A stretch of 20,329 bases of DNA from Pseudomonadota bacterium (GTDB lineage: Bacteria > Pseudomonadota > Alphaproteobacteria > Rhodobacterales > Rhodobacteraceae): NCBI GenBank assembly GCA_027592105.1, contig JAQCLA010000014.1, forward strand, positions 1 to 20,329. Reading direction: 5' to 3'. Numbering within the stretch: the stretch's first letter is position 1; each line of letters starts with the position of its first letter. Positions 14,509 to 20,329 of this stretch are shown in pieces. A program made the translations under genes and the position numbers. The notes beneath the pieces are model-generated. The model was given only the letters and a program-made list of their open reading frames with translations. It ran no database searches and was not told where the DNA came from.

Positions 14509-15612
14509 ATGACCAATCGTTCACTCCTCATCCTTCCCGGCGACGGGATCGGCCCCGAAGTCATGGCCGAGGTGCGCAAGGTCATCGATTGGTTCGGCAC
14601 CCGTGGCATCACATTCGACGTGTCCGAGGATCTGGTGGGCGGCTGCGCCTATGACGCACATGGCACGCCCTTGACCGACGCCACCATGGCCAAGGCGCAA
14701 GAGGTTGACGCCGTTCTGCTCGGCGCCGTGGGCGGGCCGAAATACGATGTGCTGGATTTCAGCGTAAAGCCCGAGCGTGGCCTGTTACGCCTGCGCAAGG
14801 AGATGGACCTGTATGCCAACCTGCGCCCGGCGCAGTGTTTCGACGCGCTGGCCGATTTCTCATCCTTGAAAAAGGATGTGGTCGCGGGCCTTGATATCAT
14901 GATCATCCGCGAGTTGACCTCCGGCGTCTATTTCGGCGAGCCGCGCGGGATCATCAAGGAAGGCAATGAGCGCGTGGGCATCAACACCCAGCGCTACACC
15001 GAGAGCGAGATTGCCCGCGTGGCCCGGTCGGCGTTCGAGCTGGCGCGCAAGCGCGGCAACAAGGTCTGCTCGATGGAAAAGGCCAATGTGATGGAATCGG
15101 GCGTTCTGTGGCGCGACGTGGTGCAGGAAATCCACGATGCGGAATATCCGGATGTGGAGCTGTCGCACATGTATGCCGATGCAGGCGCGATGCAGCTGAC
15201 CCGCTGGCCCAAGCAGTTCGACGTGATCGTGACGGACAATTTGTTCGGCGACCTGCTGTCGGATCTGGCCGCGATGCTGACAGGCAGCCTCGGCATGTTG
15301 CCCTCGGCCAGCCTTGGCGCACCGATGGAGAATGGCCGGCCCAAGGCGCTTTATGAGCCGGTGCATGGCTCGGCCCCCGATATCGCGGGTCAGGGCAAGG
15401 CAAACCCCATCGCCTGTATCCTCAGCTTTGCGATGGCGCTGCGCTATTCCTTTGACCTCGGGGCCGAGGCCGAGCGGCTGGAGACGGCCGTGAACGCCGT
15501 GCTGGCCGATGGTCTGCGCACCGCTGACCTGATGGGTCCCGATGGCGGCACGCCGATTTCCACAGCGCAGATGGGCGATGCCATCGTCGCCAAGCTGGCG
15601 GCCAGCGTCTAA
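14509..15612 (+). CDS. leuB: 3-isopropylmalate dehydrogenase LeuB
   Basis: The 367-residue product has the normal LeuB length. LeuB oxidatively decarboxylates 3-isopropylmalate with NAD+ to 2-oxoisocaproate in leucine synthesis. Motifs are PGDGIGPE (10-17), the substrate-binding RLRKEMDLYANLRP stretch (about 94-107), RELTSGVYFGEPRG (134-147), the metal/substrate block TDNLFGDLLSDLAAM (242-256) and the NAD-binding EPVHGSAPDIAGQGKANP (283-300). The ATG at 14509 matches the expected N-terminus. An SDR gene starts 3 bp after the TAA and is surely co-transcribed. Confidence 0.98.
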   Translation: MTNRSLLILPGDGIGPEVMAEVRKVIDWFGTRGITFDVSEDLVGGCAYDAHGTPLTDATMAKAQEVDAVLLGAVGGPKYDVLDFSVKPERGLLRLRKEMDLYANLRPAQCFDALADFSSLKKDVVAGLDIMIIRELTSGVYFGEPRGIIKEGNERVGINTQRYTESEIARVARSAFELARKRGNKVCSMEKANVMESGVLWRDVVQEIHDAEYPDVELSHMYADAGAMQLTRWPKQFDVIVTDNLFGDLLSDLAAMLTGSLGMLPSASLGAPMENGRPKALYEPVHGSAPDIAGQGKANPIACILSFAMALRYSFDLGAEAERLETAVNAVLADGLRTADLMGPDGGTPISTAQMGDAIVAKLAASV

Positions 15613-15615
15613 GCC

Positions 15616-16359
15616 ATGAAGACGGCGCTGGTCACAGGGGCGGCGCGGGGCATCGGCCTTGCGACCACGCGGCTTTTCCTCGAGCAAGGCTGGCGCGTGG
15701 TCATGGTCGACCGCGACGCCGACGCTTTGGCCGAGGCCGCAGGACAGGCACAGGCGCAAGCGATTTGCGCCGATATTTCCATTCCCGATGACGTGGCGCG
15801 CATCGTGACCGAGGCGGGGTTGGACGGCGGCTTGCACGCGCTCGTCAACAACGCGGGTGTGGCCGATTTCGGGCCGATCGAAGAGACCGGGTTTGACCGC
15901 TGGCGCCGGGTGATGGAAACGAACCTTGATGGCGTGTTCCTGATGACCCAAGCGCTGACCCCGGCGCTGCGCGCGGGGCAGGGGGCCATCGTCAATATCG
16001 CCTCTATCTCGGGCTTGCGCGCCTCGACGCTGCGCGTGGCCTATGGCACGTCGAAGGCGGCGGTGATCCAGCTGACCCGGCAACAGGCGGTGGAGCTGGG
16101 CGAGCATGGCATCCGTGCCAATTGCGTCTGCCCCGGCCCGGTGCGCACCAAGCTGGCAATGGCGGTCCATAGCCAAGAGATCATCGACGCCTATCACGAT
16201 GCCATCCCGCTCAACCGCTACGGATCAGAGCGCGAGATCGCCGAGGCGATCACCTTTCTTTGTTCGGAAAGGGCCAGCTACATCACCGGCCAAACGCTGG
16301 CCGTCGATGGCGGGTTCGAGGCAACCGGCGTGGGCCTTCCGGCGCTGCGCCAGCCATAG
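15616..16359 (+). CDS. Short-chain dehydrogenase/reductase (SDR)
   Basis: The 247-residue product is a classical SDR. It has the cofactor loop TGAARGIG (7-14), the structural NNAG (78-81), catalytic N103, S130, Y143 and K147 (VAYGTSKAA), and a C-terminal ITGQTLAVDGGF. An acidic residue after strand 2 (VDRD) favours NAD(H) over NADP(H). Substrate is unknown; relatives include 3-oxoacyl-ACP reductases and sugar or alcohol dehydrogenases. The start at 15616 lies 3 bp after leuB with no own promoter visible, so it is translated from the leuB mRNA. Whether it works in leucine metabolism is unclear. Confidence 0.92.
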   Translation: MKTALVTGAARGIGLATTRLFLEQGWRVVMVDRDADALAEAAGQAQAQAICADISIPDDVARIVTEAGLDGGLHALVNNAGVADFGPIEETGFDRWRRVMETNLDGVFLMTQALTPALRAGQGAIVNIASISGLRASTLRVAYGTSKAAVIQLTRQQAVELGEHGIRANCVCPGPVRTKLAMAVHSQEIIDAYHDAIPLNRYGSEREIAEAITFLCSERASYITGQTLAVDGGFEATGVGLPALRQP

Positions 16360-16437
16360 GGCCGCATGATCCAGCCCCCTTGCGCGATGCGACAGGGCTG
16401 TTATCGCTATTTTTGAAACAGACATCGGGAACAGGCC

Positions 16438-17415
16438 ATGGCCGTGGACAAAGCGACCCAATTGCGCGGTGTTGCCCTCGCCTTGGCTTCCTTTGCGATC
16501 TACGCCACCCATGATGTGCTGATCAAATATCTGGGCGGGATCTACTCCCCGTTTCAGATCGTGTTTTTCAGTGTTCTCTTCGGCTTTCCGATGATGGCGC
16601 TGTTTTTGATCCGGGATGCGCAGGGGTCATCACTCAGGGCGGTGCATCCCGTCTGGATGGCGTTGCGCACCGCGATCATCGTGGTGAACGCGGCGACGGC
16701 CTTTTACGCCTTTGCCGTGCTGCCCTTGGCACAGACCTATGCGATCTTGTTTGCCGCCCCCCTGCTGATCACGCTTTTGGCGATCCCCATGCTGGGCGAA
16801 AAGGTTGGGCTGCGGCGCGGGGCGGCCGTTGGTATCGGCCTGTGCGGTGTGCTCATCGTGTTGCAACCGGGAGTGACCGACTTCAATCTTGGGCACCTTG
16901 CAGCCCTTGTCGCGGCGGTCTGCAGCGCGATGAATGCCGTGATCATGCGCAAGATCGGCGGGGCTGAACGCGCGGTGGTGCTGTTGCTTTACCCGATGAT
17001 CGCCAATGTCGTTGTGATGGGCGCGGCACTGCCCTTTGTCTATCGGCCTATGCCAGGACAAGATCTTTTGGCCGCCGCGGTTATCGCGGCCTTTGCCTTG
17101 ATCGCCACATGGCTGTTGATCTTGGCCTATCGCATGGCACCGGCGGCCAAGGTTGCCCCGATGCAATATTCCCAGATCATCTGGGCCACGCTTTTTGGCG
17201 CGCTGTTTTTCAACGAGGCGCTGGCATGGAGCACCGCGATCGGAACGGCGGTGATCGTCGCTTCGGGTATCTACATTGTCTTTCGCGAGGATCGCGGCGG
17301 TGTCTCGGCAACCACGCCGGTTCTGCGCAGCCGGGGGCGCGCTGTGCCCTCACCGCTGCCCACGCCCACCCCGGCGGGGGCACCCGACACATCGCCACCC
17401 GAGACCACACGCTAG
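16438..17415 (+). CDS. DMT-superfamily (EamA) transporter with Pro-rich tail
   Basis: The 325-residue product has ten predicted helices in two EamA repeats. The first repeat ends with MLGEKVGLRRGAAVGIGLCG and GVLIVLQPG, and the second with FNEALAWSTAIGTAVIVASGIY. About 40 hydrophilic residues follow the last helix (SRGRAVPSPLPTPTPAG and on), longer than the usual tail. The substrate is unknown. GGAACAGG precedes the ATG. The gene lies 78 bp after the SDR gene on the same strand and 54 bp before tRNA-Pro. It resembles the other DMT protein (836-1714) in layout and in the GEKVG/LQPG segment, but it is not a recent duplicate. Confidence 0.87.
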   Translation: MAVDKATQLRGVALALASFAIYATHDVLIKYLGGIYSPFQIVFFSVLFGFPMMALFLIRDAQGSSLRAVHPVWMALRTAIIVVNAATAFYAFAVLPLAQTYAILFAAPLLITLLAIPMLGEKVGLRRGAAVGIGLCGVLIVLQPGVTDFNLGHLAALVAAVCSAMNAVIMRKIGGAERAVVLLLYPMIANVVVMGAALPFVYRPMPGQDLLAAAVIAAFALIATWLLILAYRMAPAAKVAPMQYSQIIWATLFGALFFNEALAWSTAIGTAVIVASGIYIVFREDRGGVSATTPVLRSRGRAVPSPLPTPTPAGAPDTSPPETTR

Positions 17416-17429
17416 CCGCATTGGACCCC

Positions 17430-17458
17430 TTGCAAAGCCCACGTCCCTTGGGTAAGCC
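17430..17458 (+). promoter_or_regulatory. Candidate promoter for tRNA-Pro
   Basis: TTGCAA (17430-17435) and TAAGCC (17453-17458) are 17 bp apart. The expected start near 17465 is about 5 nt before the mature tRNA end at 17470, a usual spacing for tRNA genes. Confidence 0.4.
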
Positions 17459-17469
17459 GCGCTCACGGT

Positions 17470-17546
17470 CGGAGTGTAGCTCAGCCTGGTAGAGCACTGT
17501 CTTCGGGAGGCAGGGGCCGGAGGTTCGAATCCTCTCACTCCGACCA
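17470..17546 (+). tRNA. tRNA-Pro (anticodon CGG)
   Basis: The 77-nt cloverleaf is complete. The acceptor stem CGGAGTG (17470-17476) pairs with CACTCCG (17536-17542). The D-arm contains AGCTCAGCCTGGTAGAGC. The anticodon stem CTGTC/GGCAG (one G-U pair) holds the loop TTCGGGA with anticodon CGG. The T-arm has GGTTCGAATCC, and discriminator A plus encoded CCA ends at 17546. C at position 1 is typical of bacterial tRNA-Pro. An integrase gene lies immediately downstream, making the 3' half a likely attachment site. Confidence 0.97.
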
Positions 17547-17599
17547 GCATTTTCAATGACTTAGGGGAAATCCAAGCGCCCCAAGATGTCGATCTGTCA

Positions 17600-17615
17600 C
17601 ACTGTGGTCACAGTG
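17600..17615. promoter_or_regulatory. Perfect inverted repeat upstream of the integrase
   Basis: CACTGTG-GT-CACAGTG is a 7-bp perfect inverted repeat with a 2-bp spacer. It ends 9 bp before the integrase ATG and includes its Shine-Dalgarno region (GTGGAG). It may be a recombinase arm site, an operator for integrase autoregulation or an RNA hairpin controlling translation. Confidence 0.45.
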
Positions 17616-17624
17616 GAGTCTCAG

Positions 17625-18599
17625 ATGGCGAACATTCGAAAGCGAAATGGCAAATTTCAGGTGCAAATTCGCACAGCCGGGAAGAGCCAATCCAAGACGT
17701 TTCTGCATCTCGATTCAGCCCGAAAGTGGGCACGTGAAGTAGAGGCCGAGCTATATCGGCGCGCAGATACCACCCAGCGTTATGAACCCAAGAACCTTGC
17801 CGAGGTCTTGACGGTCTATCTGGAACGCGAAACTCCGAAAAAATCGGACGCAGCCTCTGAAGCCTATGTTCTGCGATGCCTCATGAAAGAGCCGTGGATC
17901 CAAAAGCCGATCGCGCGTTTGATGAAATCTGACTTGATCGCATATCGCGAACGAAGACTAGCCAATGTCCAACCCAGTACTTTGCGCCGACAATACGGTA
18001 TCTTGAGGGCGGCCTGTCGTCTTGCGCAGACGGACTGGGATTGGTCAGTACCGCACGCCCTCATTTCAAGTCTGGCTTTGCCGAGGGTGACAAAGCATGT
18101 GCCGGAACGACTATCGCCAGAGGATGAGGACAAGCTGCTATGCGCTGCACGAGTCGGGCGCTGCGCGTTTCTCGAACCTGTGATCATCCTCGCCCTTGAA
18201 ACCGCAATGCGCCGATCGGAAATCGCTCGGCTGGTTCCGAGTGACGTTGATCTTGGACGCGGCCACATCGTCCTACGCCGGACAAAGAATGGCTATCCGA
18301 GGCTTGTACCGATTTCTGAACGATTGCGGCTGAGTTGTTTTGATCAGCGCGACCTCTGTACGGCGCCGGTGTCCGCGGCAAGCGCAGAGGGGATTAAATC
18401 AGCCTTCCGCCGCGCACGTATTCGAGCCGGTCTTGCGCATTTGCGCTTCCATGATCTTCGACATGAAGCTGTCAGTCGCTTGTTCGAAAAAGGGCTAACA
18501 GTGCCCGAGGTTGCCAGCGTGAGCGGTCACCGCGATTTTTCGGTGTTGCAGCATTACTCGCATGCCGATTTGAACCGCATAAAGGCAATGATCGGCTAA
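17625..18599 (+). CDS. Tyrosine-recombinase integrase
   Basis: The 324-residue product is a phage/island-type integrase. An N-terminal arm-binding-like part (ANIRKRNGKFQVQIRTAGK) and a SAM-like core-binding domain (about 58-150) precede the catalytic domain. Catalytic residues are R196 (TAMRRSEIARL), Lys in RRTKNG (K221), H276 and R279 (FHDLRHEA), H302 (SGHRD) and the nucleophile Y311 (LQHYSHAD). All are present, so it may be active. The ATG 17625 follows GGAG; an in-frame ATG at 17586 would add 13 residues. It starts 78 bp after tRNA-Pro, in the same orientation. Its codons use more A and T than the neighbours, consistent with acquisition. No excisionase, phage or cargo gene is nearby: the next gene is the cut phaC. 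Confidence 0.92.
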   Translation: MANIRKRNGKFQVQIRTAGKSQSKTFLHLDSARKWAREVEAELYRRADTTQRYEPKNLAEVLTVYLERETPKKSDAASEAYVLRCLMKEPWIQKPIARLMKSDLIAYRERRLANVQPSTLRRQYGILRAACRLAQTDWDWSVPHALISSLALPRVTKHVPERLSPEDEDKLLCAARVGRCAFLEPVIILALETAMRRSEIARLVPSDVDLGRGHIVLRRTKNGYPRLVPISERLRLSCFDQRDLCTAPVSAASAEGIKSAFRRARIRAGLAHLRFHDLRHEAVSRLFEKGLTVPEVASVSGHRDFSVLQHYSHADLNRIKAMIG

Positions 18600-18713
18600 A
18601 TTATTCGCTATAAATTACTGATAAGAATAGCAAAAAAGAACGTTCTCCTGCCGCAGCGCTGGCTGTCCTAAGGCGCCTGAAAAACAGGTTTTTTCAGACG
18701 TCTTCATGGAATG
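18600..18713. other. AT-rich junction between integrase and phaC remnant
   Basis: This 114-bp stretch is clearly richer in A and T than its surroundings and carries the foreign 3' tail of the phaC frame. It includes an inverted repeat, CTGAAAAA (18677-18684) and TTTTTCAG (18690-18697). That repeat could be an element terminus, an old recombination site or a terminator for the convergent genes. No copy of the tRNA-Pro 3' end is seen here. Confidence 0.5.
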
Positions 18714-20192
18714 AACGCAAAAGATCGGCACCGCGATATCGGCGATGCTGACCGGGCGGCCGCCCAAGCTGAATTTGCCCTCGGCCAACTCATTGTCGAG
18801 AAAGATCCGGCGCAGATATTCGCTATGCATCCGATAGGGCATGCGCATTGCATCGGCATTCCATGCCATCAAGTCGAACATCTCTTGCCTGCGGCCCATC
18901 AGATATTCATGCACATAACGCGACCAGATCAGATCGGCCGAGCGCAGGAGTTGAAAGGCACCGGCCATCTGCTTGGTGTCGAGATAGCCTTGATCCCACA
19001 TCATGTTTTCCAGAAAAGCGATCTCGCTTTCGCTGATGAAAAGCTGTAGCTCGCCGGGCTCTTCGTAATCGGTTTGGGTGGCCAGCAAGCTCAGGCTTGC
19101 CAGCCTATCGTCACCACCGCGCGCCATTTGCGCGGCCTTGGCCACCAGCAATGTGCCGCCAAGACAATAGCCCGTGGCATGCAGTTTCCGACCGGGCGCG
19201 ATGGTTTGCACAGCCGCCATCGCCGCATCAAGGGCCGCGGCATAATCATCAAGGCCCAGATCGCGATCCTGCGCTGTTGGGTTGCGCCATGACATCATGA
19301 AAACGCGAAAGCCTTGACCGACCAGATAGCGCACTAACGAATTCTCGGGGCTGAGGTCGAGGATGTAATATTTCATGATCCACGCAGGCAAGATCAAGAT
19401 CGGCTCGGGTCGCACGGTTTTGGTGCTGGGCGCATATGCGATCAACTCGAATAGATGGTTGCGCAACACCACTTGTCCGGGCGTTATGGCGACATCGCGG
19501 CCGGGCTGGAAACCCTCGGTGCCGACCGGGCCTTTGCCTGAGATCGCGCGCTCCCAATCCTCGAGGAAATGCTGAAAGCCGCGCGCTAGATTGGCACCGC
19601 CCTCGCGCCAGGTGGCAGCGGCGACTTCTGGGTTGGTCAGGATGAAATTCGCGGGCGAGATCATGTCGAGGATCTGGCGGCTGACGAAGGAAACCACCTG
19701 TTCTTCGCGCGCGCTCAAGCCGTCGATATCGCGCGCGGCGTTGTACCACCATTGCTGGGTCAACAGAAACGACTGCGACATCAGCGCATAGGGCCAAGCA
19801 CGCCAGCTTGCGTGGTCGAAACGGTGGTCATGGGGCAGTGGCGCGATGCAAGGCGGCGTATCGGGATCGCGCAGCACCTCGCCCATATGCACGGCAAGCC
19901 GCATCGCCTTGCGCGCGGCCTTTTCGACCAATTGCAGCTGCTTTCCGGGTGCCCCTGACAGATGGACCCACCAGTTGAAATAGGTCGCGCTCAACCCAAA
20001 GGGTGAGACGCCCAGCGTGAAGCGTGCCAGATGCGCATGCACCGCCCGGTCGAGGCTTTTGGTGCTGTAGCGGTCGGCGATATCGACATCCGCATGGCGC
20101 GTGATTTCGGGCGGTTGCGCATCAAGGCCGGGGTGCCCCACGCTTTGGGGCGGGGGGTGCGAATTTTGCGCGGTGCGGCGGGGCCGGGGCAT
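18615..20192 (-). pseudogene. phaC: 3'-truncated poly(3-hydroxybutyrate) synthase (PhaC)
   Basis: PhaC polymerises 3-hydroxyacyl-CoA into storage polyester using a Cys-Asp-His triad. The frame of 525 residues shows the N-terminal PhaC domain (about 55-240, with ARFTLGVSP, WRAWPYALMSQSFLLTQQWW and SPANFILTNPEV). The alpha/beta-hydrolase part follows: LILPAWIMKYYILDLSPENS, MMSWRNP and the lipase box GYCLGG with Cys 343. It matches PhaC as far as ADIAVPIFCV (about residue 493, near nt 18714). A 32-residue tail unlike PhaC then replaces the last ~90-115 residues, including the region where the catalytic Asp (the D-H-x-x-P-W motif) and His (GGH/SGH) belong. It is therefore probably inactive. ATG 20192-20190 was chosen for its AAGGATC ribosome-binding site; a TTG at 20219 is possible. 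Confidence 0.8.
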
Positions 20193-20200
20193 TTTGATCC

Positions 20201-20219
20201 TTGCTGCAAGCTGCAACAA
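20201..20219. promoter_or_regulatory. Palindromic operator-like site over the phaC ribosome-binding site
   Basis: TTGCTGCAAGCTGCAACAA has the symmetric form TTG-N-TGCA-NNN-TGCA-N-CAA. It overlaps the Shine-Dalgarno of phaC (minus strand) and lies 8 bp upstream of its ATG. PhaR repressors of Paracoccus and Rhodobacter bind TGC/GCA-rich dyads upstream of pha genes, so this is a candidate PhaR site. Assignment rests on form and position only. Confidence 0.5.
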
Positions 20220-20269
20220 GGGTGGCTGCGCGCGCGCCGGGTGGCATTAACCTTGGTCAAGCGGCGCGT

Positions 20270-20329
20270 TCAGATCGCGACTTGCGCAAAGATATCTTGC
20301 CGCGTCACATCGGCCGCCTTTGCCGACAG
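20270..20329 (-). CDS. Possible 3' end of an upstream gene, product unknown
   Basis: The minus strand from the window edge reads 19 codons (LSAKAADVTRQDIFAQVAI) to a TGA at 20272-20270, 77 bp before the phaC start. The frame is open to the edge and has the base use of local genes, but it is too short to assign a family. It could equally be intergenic. Confidence 0.3.
   Translation of the reverse strand: MSAKAADVTRQDIFAQVAI

Noticed and set aside
14860..16197. Minus-strand open frame of about 445 codons across leuB and the SDR gene
   Set aside because: It covers parts of two well-supported plus-strand genes and its translation has no recognisable motif; high GC3 removes stops on the opposite strand.
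836..17415. The two DMT transporter genes (836-1714 and 16438-17415) as a duplication
   Set aside because: They share family motifs only; sequences and tails differ too much for a recent duplication.
18600..20329. Second copy of the tRNA-Pro 3' end (attR) near the integrase
   Set aside because: I looked for the CACTCCGACCA end on both strands downstream of the integrase and saw none, so no island boundaries are claimed.

Overview
The window looks like chromosome of a GC-rich alphaproteobacterium of the Rhodobacterales/Paracoccaceae type. This is inferred from the ccoI-ccoS cbb3-oxidase assembly pair, dispersed leuC, leuD and leuB genes, a PHB synthase gene, a repeated GGGGGCAGCGCCCCC hairpin element and dense gene packing on both strands. 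No taxonomic search was possible.

Region 1-775 opens with what looks like the end of an insertion sequence (about 1-68). It abuts the last quarter of ccoI (copper P-type ATPase) and an intact ccoS. Region 781-4059 holds a 60-bp inverted repeat, a drug/metabolite transporter, mnmD, a divergent FAD oxidoreductase that is probably the other half of MnmC, and an NADPH-dependent FMN reductase. mnmD and the oxidoreductase together would reconstitute the bifunctional tRNA U34 enzyme MnmC as two divergent genes. Region 4244-6691 holds an RraA/HMG-aldolase-family gene followed by a thiamine-diphosphate enzyme of the acetolactate synthase family. A 354-bp gap packed with hairpins comes before leuC.

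Region 7046-17415 carries the leucine genes in pieces. leuC (7046) is cut off from leuD (11735) by an opposing MFS transporter and a divergent pair, a HupE/UreJ-like membrane protein and a DUF4198 periplasmic protein, which I read as a metal uptake module. leuD is followed by an unrecognised membrane protein and an EEP-fold (nuclease/phosphatase) protein with altered catalytic residues. leuB follows, then an SDR dehydrogenase 3 bp downstream and a second DMT transporter.

Region 17430-20329 is a mobile-element scar: tRNA-Pro(CGG), a tyrosine recombinase starting about 80 bp after it, a short AT-rich stretch, and then a PHB synthase gene whose 3' end is missing. The predicted PhaC keeps its nucleophilic Cys, but its sequence switches to an unrelated 32-residue tail before the catalytic Asp and His would occur. 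A palindrome over the phaC ribosome-binding site resembles a PhaR-type operator. The last 60 bases may be the 3' end of another minus-strand gene.

The two most notable observations are the gene lesions at the two ends (ccoI cut by an IS end, phaC cut next to an integrase). Next are the HupE/DUF4198 pair, whose two mature proteins are both predicted to start with His-Glu, and the split MnmC.
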